Positions 17,247 through 26,291 of a DNA stretch of 64,000 nucleotides are shown here, piece after piece; the first letter of the stretch is position 1, and each line of letters begins with the position of its first letter. The position numbers and the translations under genes were made by a program. The notes beneath the pieces are model-generated. The model did no database searches. It saw only the letters and a program-made list of their open reading frames with translations, and was not told the origin of the DNA. Source of the DNA: Acidobacteriota bacterium (GTDB lineage: Bacteria > Acidobacteriota > Blastocatellia > RBC074); assembly GCA_018269055.1 (NCBI GenBank), contig JAFDVI010000021.1:42472-106471 (forward strand), in the 5' to 3' direction.

Positions 17247-19678
17247 TGGTCTCATTCGAAGCCGCTCAACAACAATCGTATGAAACCGCTGAGGCGACGG
17301 TCAGCCAGCGCCCCTACGGATTTGCGCGGCCTCTGGCATCCGCGCCGCCAGGCATCGAAGGCCTGCCGCACGGCGCATACACCTGCGGCGAGGAGCATTT
17401 GTGGGACGAACTGCGGCGGATTGATCAATTGGTGCGCGCGCAAACGCTGCGCTGGCGATTGACGATAGGCGAAAGCAAACCCGAACGGCTGTGGGGAATG
17501 GTTCACGTCACCGATGCCGAGGTCGAGCGGTTTCTTCAATCAGATTTTCTGCGGCCCGGCGATTTGCCCGCGGAGATCGAGCGCGAGATGGCCGTTTACT
17601 GGCAGGCAGCCGATGAAATTGCCGCGAGCATTCAAACGCGCTGCCAAAACTCCCCGCCGCCGATTGAATTGCGCCTGCGACGGATTGAACGACTTTTCAG
17701 CCTTTCGCCGTTTGAACGTGACGTCCTGCTGGTTTGCCTTTTGCCTGAGTTGGACGGGCGCTACCGCCGCTTGTTCGGCTACTTACTGGACGATGCTTCG
17801 CGCACGCGTCCGACGGTAGAGCTGGTGACTCAAATTCTGCATCCGGTGGCGCGCCAGGTTGTGACAGCACGAACGGCGTTTGAAAGCGCCGAGCCGTTGT
17901 TGGCGCAACGCCTGATTGTGCTCGGTAACGAGGCTTACGGCGACGAAACCTTACCGATGCGTTCGCTGCGTTGCGACGACCGGATTGCCAATTACCTGCT
18001 CGGCGGCGACGCGGTGGACAGCCGGATCAAAGATGTTCTTTCGATTGCCGATTGCACGGCTGAACGGAGCGGCGAAGCCTCGCCCCAATGGGACGGATTG
18101 ATTGCCGATCAACAGCACGTGAAGCGTGTGAAGCATCTGGCCGAATGGTGGCGACAGGAGCGAGCCGAACGCTGCGCTCGCGCGACCATCTTGCTACACG
18201 GCTCTTATGGAAGCGGGCGCCGCAAAGTCGCGCACGCATTTTGTGCGGCGGCCCAAACGCCGCTGCTGGTTGCGGACGTCGGCGCAGCGCTGCGAACCGG
18301 CGATTGGGAACGGACGGTTGACCTTTGCTTCCGAGAAGCAATGTTGCGCGACGCCGCTGTGTACTGGGCCGGGTGTGAATCCTTGCTGGACCGCCAGCAG
18401 CAATCCGATCAGCCTAACTCGCAGTCGCATCATTGGGATCATCTGGTCGCCGCCGCCGAACGCTTTCGCGGATTGACCTTCTTCGCCAGCCGGACGGCGT
18501 GGGATCCGGCGAACCGTTTCCACGAATCTTCGTTTCTGCGGCTGGACTTTCAAACGCCCGATTACGCGCTGCGGCAACAGATCTGGCAGCGCCATCTGCC
18601 CGGCGCCGAAAACTTCGCTGAGCCTGCGCCTGACCGTTCGGCATTGGCCGGAACGCTGGCCAACGCATTTCAATTCACCGAAGGCCAGGTGGTGGATGCG
18701 CTGGTTTCAGCGCGAAGCCTGGCGCTGCAACGCGCTCCGCAACGCGCGCTTTTGACCGTCGAAGACCTTTACGAAGGCTGCCGTCGCCAATCCAATCGGC
18801 GTTTGATCGCCTTTGCCAAACGCGTCGAACCGCGCACCAATCTGAGCTTCGATGATTTGGTCCTGCCTGCGGCGAACAAACGTCAGCTCGAAGAACTGCG
18901 CGCGCGCATCGCCTGCCAGAAACAATTGCTCGGCGAATCGGGATTTGAACGGCGGCTGAGCCTTGGCAAAGGACTGATCGTTATGTTCACCGGTTCATCG
19001 GGAACCGGAAAGACGATGGCCGCCGAACTGTTGGCGCGCGAACAGGGCGTTGACCTCTACAAAATTGACCTGTCGGCAGTCGTCAGCAAATACGTCGGCG
19101 AGACCGAAAAGAATCTCAGCCGTGTTTTCTCTGAAGCCGAAGACTGCAACGCCATGATCTTTTTCGACGAAGCCGACGCCATCTTCGGCAAACGCGGCAA
19201 AGTCGAAGAGGCCAAAGACCGCTGGGCCAACATTGAAATCAACTTCCTGTTGCAGCGCGTGGAAGAATATTCCGGCGTGGTGATTTTGGCGTCGAACCTG
19301 CGGCAGAACATTGACGAAGGCTTCCTGCGCCGCATCCACGTCATCGTCGAATTTCCTTTCCCCGAATCCAAAGCCCGATTCAACATCTGGCGTGGGATGT
19401 TTCCGGCGGAGATCGCTCGCCCCACAGATGAAGAGCTTCGCGCAATGGCCGATATCTTCCGCCTGCCCGGCGGCAGCATCCGAAACATTGTCGTGGACGC
19501 CGCCGCCCGCGCGCTCGGCGAAGCCAACGGCCACAGGCCGGCAATCAGCCTACGCCATTTGGCGCTGTCCACCGCCCGCGAATACCAGAAACTCGGCAAG
19601 CCCATCACAAAAGGCGAATTCGGGATGAAGTTTTTCGATTGGATCCAGGAAGAGATTCTGATGAACGCGAAAGAGTAG
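17246..19678 (+). CDS. AAA+ ATPase of the eCIS, Afp15-like
   Basis: An 810-residue protein starting at the ATG that overlaps the previous stop; an in-frame start at 17189 lies inside that gene. The C-terminal AAA+ module is intact: Walker A GSSGTGKT at about residues 583-590, Walker B MIFFDEADAIFG at about 637-648, followed by VILASNLRQNID (sensor 1) and LRRIHVIVEFPFP. Upstream, an AAA-like segment keeps only a broken P-loop (GSYGSGRRK, about residues 319-327), so that half is probably inactive. Afp15/Pvc15 are required for assembly or maturation of the particle; the enzyme acts in the cytoplasm and is not part of it. It is the last core eCIS gene here, 30 bp before the payload region. Confidence 0.92.
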   Translation: MVSFEAAQQQSYETAEATVSQRPYGFARPLASAPPGIEGLPHGAYTCGEEHLWDELRRIDQLVRAQTLRWRLTIGESKPERLWGMVHVTDAEVERFLQSDFLRPGDLPAEIEREMAVYWQAADEIAASIQTRCQNSPPPIELRLRRIERLFSLSPFERDVLLVCLLPELDGRYRRLFGYLLDDASRTRPTVELVTQILHPVARQVVTARTAFESAEPLLAQRLIVLGNEAYGDETLPMRSLRCDDRIANYLLGGDAVDSRIKDVLSIADCTAERSGEASPQWDGLIADQQHVKRVKHLAEWWRQERAERCARATILLHGSYGSGRRKVAHAFCAAAQTPLLVADVGAALRTGDWERTVDLCFREAMLRDAAVYWAGCESLLDRQQQSDQPNSQSHHWDHLVAAAERFRGLTFFASRTAWDPANRFHESSFLRLDFQTPDYALRQQIWQRHLPGAENFAEPAPDRSALAGTLANAFQFTEGQVVDALVSARSLALQRAPQRALLTVEDLYEGCRRQSNRRLIAFAKRVEPRTNLSFDDLVLPAANKRQLEELRARIACQKQLLGESGFERRLSLGKGLIVMFTGSSGTGKTMAAELLAREQGVDLYKIDLSAVVSKYVGETEKNLSRVFSEAEDCNAMIFFDEADAIFGKRGKVEEAKDRWANIEINFLLQRVEEYSGVVILASNLRQNIDEGFLRRIHVIVEFPFPESKARFNIWRGMFPAEIARPTDEELRAMADIFRLPGGSIRNIVVDAAARALGEANGHRPAISLRHLALSTAREYQKLGKPITKGEFGMKFFDWIQEEILMNAKE

Positions 19679-19708
19679 CAAACGTCCGATGAAGATAGAG
19701 GTTTTGTT

Positions 19709-21268
19709 GTGGCCAAAAGAAAGACACAAAAGATGGTCGCGCGATCGCCTGTCGCAGACGAATCCACGAAACCGCCGGCGCAGGGCGCGTTCATTACGGC
19801 GCCGCCCAAGCGGGCGGATGAAACGATGGATGCCGCGAGTGCCACGGAGAGGATGACGGATTCGGAACTGCCAGCAGGCGCTGGCGAGCGCGCCCAGATG
19901 ATGAAGGCCGCTCAGCAGACAGTCGGCAACACACGTGTCAGCAGGATGGTGAGCACCGGTGCGCAAAACGAGCTTGCCATCAGTCGTGGGGAGCAACTGC
20001 CTCCGACCGGCCCTTCTGCATCACCAGCTATCCAGCGTGTCGAGGCGCTGATGCAATTGGCGCAGACCCCCGAGGCAATCCGGGCGGCGCTGGCCGCTGA
20101 TCCGTCGCTGGGCGCGGCCATCCAGGCATTCTTCGCGATGGGCAATGACAATCCCACACTCAACAGCCTGCTCGCGCAGGCGTTCCCGTCCGGAGGGCGC
20201 TTGGCGGCAGTAAACGAGTCCGCTGGCAAGACGACGGACAAGCCCGAACAGACGACGACGGACAAAGCAGGTACGGGTGCCGGAGCCACGCTTCCCGGGG
20301 ATCGAGCGGATAGCAAGGTGCTGACCAAGGGCACGTACAAGTGGAGCCTATCGGCCGAGACGACTTCGCGCCCCAAGTTCACGGCCGACTTCAAACCCGA
20401 CCACACAAAGGTCGAGGCCAAGACCGTGAGTTTCGCCCAGACGGTTGTCAACCAGCAAGGCGCAAATCGATTCTACCCAGGAGGCACGCGCGCCGATCCG
20501 GCGAAGGAGAAGGCCACTTACGAGCCGTTCGAAGAGACGACCAAACACACGCGCATAGACTTCCACCCCGGCACGGAAAACGATCCGTACTACGGTGCGC
20601 AGTGGGACCAGGCGACGAAGAAGTGGGTGAAGGAGGCGACACCAGGCTCCGCAGTGGGCAGTTCCGAGAGGGGCGTGTCGTCTACCTCGGCCACGATGCA
20701 GGATCGACCCGAGCGCGATCCAGTGGCGCGCGAGAGCAAAGGCGATGTGGTCACCGAGTTCGAGACAGTGCCCATCGTGCTCGAAACGCGCGAGCCGCTC
20801 GGTTCTCTGAAATGGGGCCTCAAAATCAAGGATCAGGCGGATGCGCCGCTCGAGCTCACGGGGGCGACAAAGGCCGATTGCGTCGATGCCCCGTCGGCCG
20901 AATGGGGCAAGGCGATGGACAAGTTCTACGAGGCCCGGTTCGATACCATCCTGGATAATTTCGATATTGCCAAGTTCGATCTGAAGCCAGACCACAAGAC
21001 CAAACTCGACGGCATCGTAACCAGGATGAAGGCCAATCCGGCTCTGAAAGCACAACTCGGTGGAGCAGCGGACCTGACAGGCGGTGAGGAGTTTAACCAG
21101 AAGCTCTCGCTTAAACGCGCTGAAGCGGCGCGAGACTATCTGGTCGCAAAAGGGATCGCTGCGGGAAGGATCGAGGTCGAAAGCTACAGCTTCGATTGGG
21201 CCAGAGTCGAAGCGGCGAAGGGAACAAGTGAAGGCAAAAACCGTCGCGTTCAGGTATGGTTGAGGTGA
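19709..21268 (+). CDS. OmpA-like C-terminal domain protein with eCIS N-terminal motif
   Basis: A 519-residue protein from a GTG start preceded by GATAGAGG at 19694-19701. There is no Sec signal; the N-terminus is basic and polar. At about residues 60-80 it has ERAQMMKAAQQTVGNTRVSR, almost the same motif as in the large toxin-like protein downstream. Residues about 400-519 form an OmpA/MotB-like domain (KFDLKPDHKTKLDGIVTRM; LSLKRAEAARDYLVAKGI; RRVQVWLR), a fold that binds peptidoglycan. The centre (about 200-390) is a beta-rich unknown region. Plausible roles are an injected protein that acts on the cell wall or an anchor holding the particle to the wall; neither is proven. It lies 30 bp after the ATPase gene and 3 bp before the lipoprotein gene. 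Confidence 0.7.
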   Translation: MAKRKTQKMVARSPVADESTKPPAQGAFITAPPKRADETMDAASATERMTDSELPAGAGERAQMMKAAQQTVGNTRVSRMVSTGAQNELAISRGEQLPPTGPSASPAIQRVEALMQLAQTPEAIRAALAADPSLGAAIQAFFAMGNDNPTLNSLLAQAFPSGGRLAAVNESAGKTTDKPEQTTTDKAGTGAGATLPGDRADSKVLTKGTYKWSLSAETTSRPKFTADFKPDHTKVEAKTVSFAQTVVNQQGANRFYPGGTRADPAKEKATYEPFEETTKHTRIDFHPGTENDPYYGAQWDQATKKWVKEATPGSAVGSSERGVSSTSATMQDRPERDPVARESKGDVVTEFETVPIVLETREPLGSLKWGLKIKDQADAPLELTGATKADCVDAPSAEWGKAMDKFYEARFDTILDNFDIAKFDLKPDHKTKLDGIVTRMKANPALKAQLGGAADLTGGEEFNQKLSLKRAEAARDYLVAKGIAAGRIEVESYSFDWARVEAAKGTSEGKNRRVQVWLR

Positions 21269-21271
21269 AGC

Positions 21272-21997
21272 ATGCGGGAATACCTATTAGCAACGGTTGT
21301 CGTCATCGGTTGCAGCTCACCGGCTAACAACCCTGGCACACCAATCAAGCTGGTTAGTGAGCAGTCTGAAAAGACCATAACTAAAGATTTGAGGATGGTA
21401 GACGAGATGAAACCCACCCTGCCCAAGGCACTTGAGACTGAACTTGCCGCCATTCGCGCTAATCCAATAGAGTCGGTCGGATTCGGCCTTAAAGCGTACC
21501 TCCCCTATGAACCCACTGGTTCGCAGGCGCTGATGAACAGTGATGATCCCGCAGTAACGAAGCGGTTACTCGCAGAGGCCAGCGGCACAGGCGATACCGT
21601 GTACAGGCTCGCGGTGCTTCACGTGCTCGGCAAGCGAACAGATGCGACAGTCGATGATGCTCTGATTCAGCTCCTCGCCGACGATGCGCTCCGCGCAACC
21701 GCCGCATACCTGCTCGGTCGGGTTGGCTACAAGGGGTATCTTCCACGTACACGCGATGTTGCAGTCGTGCAAAAGGCGTTGCGCGCCCACATCAAAGATA
21801 GCACCACGTTCACCGATCCGTTCTACCAGAAGACCTATCACACGCAGGACTTCATAATCGCGGCGTACATTCGGGTGACGGGGCTAAGTCAGTTCACGGT
21901 CTCCAGTTCTTCCTTGGAAGACCTGATCGGGCTCGGGCTGCCCGAGTTTTCTGACGATGTCCGAGCGAATCTGCTAGCACAGATCGAACGAATGTAA
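21272..21997 (+). CDS. Putative lipoprotein with HEAT-like helices
   Basis: A 241-residue protein. The start MREYLLATVVVIGC fits a short lipoprotein signal with lipobox V-I-G-C (acylated Cys at residue 14). A GAGGTG ribosome site at 21262-21267 overlaps the previous stop. The mature part is mostly helical, with repeated helix pairs such as LLAEASGTGDTVYRLAVLHV and LLADDALRATAAYLLGRVGY, as in HEAT/Armadillo proteins. No enzyme motif is visible. It is coupled to the OmpA-like gene (3 bp gap), so it may be its partner or an envelope immunity protein; this is inference only. It is followed by about 180 bp of noncoding DNA. Confidence 0.55.
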   Translation: MREYLLATVVVIGCSSPANNPGTPIKLVSEQSEKTITKDLRMVDEMKPTLPKALETELAAIRANPIESVGFGLKAYLPYEPTGSQALMNSDDPAVTKRLLAEASGTGDTVYRLAVLHVLGKRTDATVDDALIQLLADDALRATAAYLLGRVGYKGYLPRTRDVAVVQKALRAHIKDSTTFTDPFYQKTYHTQDFIIAAYIRVTGLSQFTVSSSSLEDLIGLGLPEFSDDVRANLLAQIERM

Positions 21998-22112
21998 TGA
22001 GCTCTGCTAGGTCGTAGCTGAGCTTCTTTTGCTGCTCGGCAATCACGGCGGCTGTCCCGCTCTTGCCTAACGGCAGCCCTTCCGTCATCTGGGAGATAGA
22101 ATTATAGAATCG

Positions 22113-22138
22113 AAACTCCAACAACTCGGAGTTTTCTC
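22113..22138 (+). terminator. Weak hairpin after the lipoprotein gene
   Basis: A 7-bp stem (AAACTCC at 22113-22119 with GGAGTTT at 22128-22134) and an 8-base loop are followed by only a few pyrimidines (TCTC). It may attenuate transcription between the lipoprotein and toxin genes. The U-tract is poor. Confidence 0.3.
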
Positions 22139-22178
22139 ATACCGGCGCATATCAATTACTCAGGATCGGAATTAGAGT

Positions 22179-25100
22179 ATGCCTGCCAAAGTCAAGGACA
22201 TGGCTGAAGCCACTGAGAAAGCTGCCCCTGAGCAAGTTGCAGAGAAACAACCTGCGACTTCACAAAAGCAGGGCAGGCCGTTCCTTGCTGCTCATACGCT
22301 GACTTCTGCACACACACATGGTCTTCCCACGGCAGTGCGTGCTGACAACGTATTTGCATTTACAGAAGAAGCGGTTGGAAATCCTAATCGCGCGCAAATG
22401 ATGACAGCAATGCAGCGTTCAGTAGGCAATGCTCGTCTGAACCGGATGCTGGATACCTCCGTAGCATCACCTACTGCCACCACGCCAACGGCAGAGGCAA
22501 CGCGAATGTCTACATTGCGGGGAGAAAGGCCAATTGATGAGACACACCCTGCAACAGCCACTCCAACCGTTTTGAAGACAGAAGCAATTACGTCAGAAAT
22601 AACGTCGGCTACTAAACTGGCCGCGACTGAAGGAGCGCAGAAAAGCGCCGACGGCGTAACGGAGTCAGTTTCCCGCTCCATTGGCGAGCAGAGAGACGAG
22701 TTGGCCGCCAGACCACCGGAAATGGAAAGCCCACCGGGTGGACCGGCCACCGGAGAGTTGGCACCGTCACGCGAAACGCTGTCGCCAGAGGCCGCTAGGC
22801 GCGAGGAGAACACACCGTCCATAGAAGGGCGGTCTGTCATGCAGCAGGAGACTGCGGAGGCAACGGCAGCGCCTGGGATCAAAGCAGAGCAGTCCGACGG
22901 TGGTCCATTCGTGTTGCAACCGATTGCTCCGTTGGCGGCAGAACCCGAACCACTGCCGCCGACGACTGGGAAACCGTCGCCTGCCGAAGCAGCGGCAGAA
23001 ACACCCACACCTACACCATCGCCACAGCCCGTTGATCTGGAAGCGAATCGAGAAGAAGCTGCTCGCCAATCGCTCCCGTCCGAAGCAGCCCAATCGCTGA
23101 CAGGCTCGCCTGAGGCCATTCCACCTGCGCCCGAAGCGGCTGCGGCGGAAGCGGAGGCCGCAACAGAAAGCGCCACTCCCACAGAAGAGACTGCCTCCAC
23201 AACAGAAAGCGCCACTCCTGCAGAGGAAGCTGCCCCATCGACAGAACAACCCATTGAGGCCGCCATCGAAGGAGAAATGCCCGGTGGAGGTGCAGTCCCA
23301 ACGGCTGGGCCCGTCGTAGGGGTCAAGGCTGGTATGGCGATGGTACCGCCTCCAGCCCCTGAAACTCTGCAGGCGGCGATTCCGGAACGCGAGGTGACGG
23401 AGGAGGAGTTCCTCGCCGAATTCGAGTCCGGCCGCACGCCGGAACAGAACCGCGCCGAAGCGCAGACGATGCTCGAAGGATTGCGCACCGATGCTGAGCG
23501 TGAAAAAGCGGCGATCCTGGGAGAGGCGGAGATCCAGAAGGCGAACATTGCCGCCGCGGCAGAAGAACAAGTTGCCGCAGTGCAGGCTGCGATGGAAACG
23601 CAAATCGCCTCAATTCAATCGCTGTTCGCATCATCGCGCGCCACGCTCAGTGATTACGTCGGGCAACAAAAAGCCGAATTGCAAGCCCAAATTGCGCAGC
23701 AGATCGAACAGGTGCAAACCGGCACGGCAGCGCGCGTCGCTGATGTCGAGGCCCAACTGACTCAGCGACAGACCGACCTCGCCTCTTATGGCGAAGAACA
23801 GCGTCAACAACCGATGGCGATCGCCAATGAGGAAGCCGAGCGGGCACGGGCTGAGTTGGAAGCCGCTGCGAGCGAGGCGATGCAAGCCGGTGAAAGAGTT
23901 GCCAGCCGCTACCCCGGTGATGAAGACCCGAACCCGGACAAACGCGCCGCGGCCCGAGAGGTAGGTAGTGAAAGCGCTAACGATATCCGGGAGAAAGTCC
24001 CTGCCATTGGTGACGAACTGCGAGCTAAAGCCGATGAGTTCTCCGGACGTTACTCGGAATATGCTACCGGGATCAATACCCAAATCGAAGAGGCCAGACC
24101 ACAACTCATCTTGGCATTGAACGACGCAGCCACATCGGCCGTCGCCACCTTGCAGCAAAGTGAAGCCGTGGCGATGCAGGCTATGGATGATCGGTTGCAA
24201 GTGGATATGCAGGCGCTTGACGCTGGCGAGCAAGCAGCGATCAATCGCGTTCAGACGGCAGGCGATGAGGCTATCGCCCAGATTAGTTCAGGCGCAGAGC
24301 AGGCCTCCGGCGAGGTGGATGCCGGAGCTGCTGCGCTCGTGACCGAGATTGACAACACTGTGGAGGAGACGGTTGCAGTTGTTGAGGCGGAAGAAGCGCC
24401 ATTCCTGCCCGGCATCTCCGATGTGATCGAAGCAGCTCGCGCATCGGTACTTGAGACCGGCGCTACTGGGCGCACGCAGTTGAACACGAGCACTTCTAAC
24501 GCGCAGCAGTTGTTGGCAGGGGTGGCGAATGACTTCGCCACTCAAGCTGCGGAGTTGACGGCAGCCGCGCAAGACAGCGCTGATTCGATCCTTGAGGCGA
24601 ACCGTGACGCGCTCAGTCAGACGGTCGAGTCAAACCGTAATCAAGCGCAGGAAACGATCACTTCGGCGGCCACTCAACAGCAGGGGCTTGTTGATGAAGC
24701 TCTCACGCAAATTGATCAAGGTATCGAGAATGCGCGCAAAGAGATGCAAGGCGTGAGCGAGCAGTTCCGCAGCGAGGCTCGCCAGAAGACAGATGAGAGC
24801 ATCACAGAGGCCAAAAAACCGCTCACCGATGATACTGAAACCCGTGCTGAAGGAGCCGCCGAAGAGGCTGGCGGAGCTTGGTATGAAGGGCTGCTCTCAG
24901 CGCTGGGCGAACTGATAGTTGGCTTTCTCATCATGGTCGCTGTTGCGCTAGTAGTGGCGGCGATCTTCGGGTTGACGTTAGGCGGCGCGCTTCTTATTGT
25001 CGGAGCGGTATTCTTGATAGTTGGCGTGATCGCTGCATACCATAGTCGCTCGGAGCAATTGGAGCGTGAAGGCATCCCGGCTAGCGGCGGGTTTATTTTC

Positions 25101-26285
25101 TTATTGGCCCTTTCTGACGCAACCGGCATCACCGGCGTTGGCGAGGCCATATATGGAGTAGATGTCGTCACGGGGAAAACCTTGAGCGATGCGGAACGGA
25201 CACGGCGCGGAACGATTGGCTTGGTGACTGCAGTGGGGATCGTGTTTGGCGTGCGGGGTGCGATTAAAGGTCCGCCCGGCGGTTGGACTCGACCGACAAG
25301 CATTTTCCGAGGATGGAGCAATTTCTCTGTTTCCGCGCTCCTTGCAAATGTACGCGCCCTTGCTGGAGAAGTGCGTAACATCGGCGTGAGTATATACAAG
25401 GCCATACGCCGGGGAATAAAGGCTATCCGTGAATGGTTCCAAAAACCTGCAGACGGTGAAAAGCCGCCACCCGAGTCTCCGCCGGTTGATCCTTATTCAG
25501 AACTTGGTGCTCGACGCAACCTATCCGAAGAAGTTGTAAATGTGCTGCGTGAGAAGTCGGTAGATCCCCTTGCCGCAGAACGTCTCCTTGACTTAGGCAT
25601 GGATCCTCTTGATCTCGGCCTTTACGCAGACCAGCATGGTGCGAACGGCATCCTCATGCTTGACAATATGACCAAAGCGAATGTCACGCTACGTGTAGCC
25701 ATGAATGCACTTGACATCGCTCACGAGATTGGCATCAGGTCAGAAGTCATAAATCTCGTCAATAGCGGTAATTTAGAGAACCCGCTTGGATTGCGCAATT
25801 TCTTGCGCGAAGTTGCGCAAGAATTGAGACAAGGCCAAACTGGGAAATTTGACCAGCTAATGGAGGCTTCTCAGCGTGCTGCTGAAGGCCACCGTGTATC
25901 CCTTGAAGGTCGCCGAACGGCACCGGGGGATCCGGAGAGCGGGCAGGCCGATATTGTAGACTACACAACGAGACAGGCGTTTCAGATGAAGACTGTGACC
26001 TCGCCGACTGAGGAGGCCGTGATCCGTAACCTCCAAAGCGCGGTCGATCAATTGGGGGGGGCAGGTGGTGAGAACCCGCCTGCTGGTTATCAAAGAGTTG
26101 TTTTGGTGAAAACGTTAGTAGGAGATAATCCATTGAGCCGTGCATCGCGACCTGAGCTTCTTAACGCGATTCGCGGCCAGATAAACCATCTCGAAAACTT
26201 GACGCCTCCTGACGCACCACCTGGAGAAGTCCGTATCACTAATAATCGCGGTACTTTCACATTCAGTGCCGGTGAATTAAGGTAA
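22179..26285 (+). CDS. Large polymorphic-toxin-like eCIS payload with nuclease-like tip
   Basis: A 1368-residue protein without a Sec signal. Residues about 70-91 carry RAQMMTAMQRSVGNARLNRM, the motif shared with the OmpA-like protein. Residues about 100-425 are Pro/Ala/Glu/Thr-rich and probably disordered. Residues about 430-900 are Ala/Gln/Glu-rich coiled coil. Residues about 907-955 form two hydrophobic helices (VGFLIMVAVALVVAAIFG; ALLIVGAVFLIVGVIAAY). Residues about 980-1008 resemble a pretoxin TG segment (TGITGVGEAIYG, then VTGKTLSDAER). The last 120 residues contain ADIVD (1257-1261) and FQMK (1268-1271), compatible with a PD-(D/E)xK nuclease core. A likely immunity gene follows after 6 bp. 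The catalytic call is tentative. Confidence 0.7.
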   Translation: MPAKVKDMAEATEKAAPEQVAEKQPATSQKQGRPFLAAHTLTSAHTHGLPTAVRADNVFAFTEEAVGNPNRAQMMTAMQRSVGNARLNRMLDTSVASPTATTPTAEATRMSTLRGERPIDETHPATATPTVLKTEAITSEITSATKLAATEGAQKSADGVTESVSRSIGEQRDELAARPPEMESPPGGPATGELAPSRETLSPEAARREENTPSIEGRSVMQQETAEATAAPGIKAEQSDGGPFVLQPIAPLAAEPEPLPPTTGKPSPAEAAAETPTPTPSPQPVDLEANREEAARQSLPSEAAQSLTGSPEAIPPAPEAAAAEAEAATESATPTEETASTTESATPAEEAAPSTEQPIEAAIEGEMPGGGAVPTAGPVVGVKAGMAMVPPPAPETLQAAIPEREVTEEEFLAEFESGRTPEQNRAEAQTMLEGLRTDAEREKAAILGEAEIQKANIAAAAEEQVAAVQAAMETQIASIQSLFASSRATLSDYVGQQKAELQAQIAQQIEQVQTGTAARVADVEAQLTQRQTDLASYGEEQRQQPMAIANEEAERARAELEAAASEAMQAGERVASRYPGDEDPNPDKRAAAREVGSESANDIREKVPAIGDELRAKADEFSGRYSEYATGINTQIEEARPQLILALNDAATSAVATLQQSEAVAMQAMDDRLQVDMQALDAGEQAAINRVQTAGDEAIAQISSGAEQASGEVDAGAAALVTEIDNTVEETVAVVEAEEAPFLPGISDVIEAARASVLETGATGRTQLNTSTSNAQQLLAGVANDFATQAAELTAAAQDSADSILEANRDALSQTVESNRNQAQETITSAATQQQGLVDEALTQIDQGIENARKEMQGVSEQFRSEARQKTDESITEAKKPLTDDTETRAEGAAEEAGGAWYEGLLSALGELIVGFLIMVAVALVVAAIFGLTLGGALLIVGAVFLIVGVIAAYHSRSEQLEREGIPASGGFIFLLALSDATGITGVGEAIYGVDVVTGKTLSDAERTRRGTIGLVTAVGIVFGVRGAIKGPPGGWTRPTSIFRGWSNFSVSALLANVRALAGEVRNIGVSIYKAIRRGIKAIREWFQKPADGEKPPPESPPVDPYSELGARRNLSEEVVNVLREKSVDPLAAERLLDLGMDPLDLGLYADQHGANGILMLDNMTKANVTLRVAMNALDIAHEIGIRSEVINLVNSGNLENPLGLRNFLREVAQELRQGQTGKFDQLMEASQRAAEGHRVSLEGRRTAPGDPESGQADIVDYTTRQAFQMKTVTSPTEEAVIRNLQSAVDQLGGAGGENPPAGYQRVVLVKTLVGDNPLSRASRPELLNAIRGQINHLENLTPPDAPPGEVRITNNRGTFTFSAGELR
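23161..23238 (+). repeat. 39-bp tandem repeat in the linker of the toxin-like protein
   Basis: Two copies of a 39-bp unit encode the 13-residue repeats TESATPTEETAST and TESATPAEEAAPS. They lie in the low-complexity linker between the N-terminal motif and the coiled coil. The repeat could change copy number by slippage without frameshift. Confidence 0.6.
26054..26061 (+). repeat. G8 homopolymer inside the toxin C-terminal domain
   Basis: Eight consecutive G bases (codons for Leu-Gly-Gly near residue 1292) lie downstream of the putative active site and upstream of the last 75 codons. A slip of one base would replace the C-terminus of the toxin. Confidence 0.8.
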
Positions 26286-26291
26286 TCCGTC

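Noticed and set aside
21894..22124. Short minus-strand open frame after the lipoprotein gene (MTEGLPLGKSGTAAVIAEQQ...)
   Set aside because: About 30 residues look protein-like, but the rest is the antisense of the lipoprotein gene; at most it is a gene remnant.
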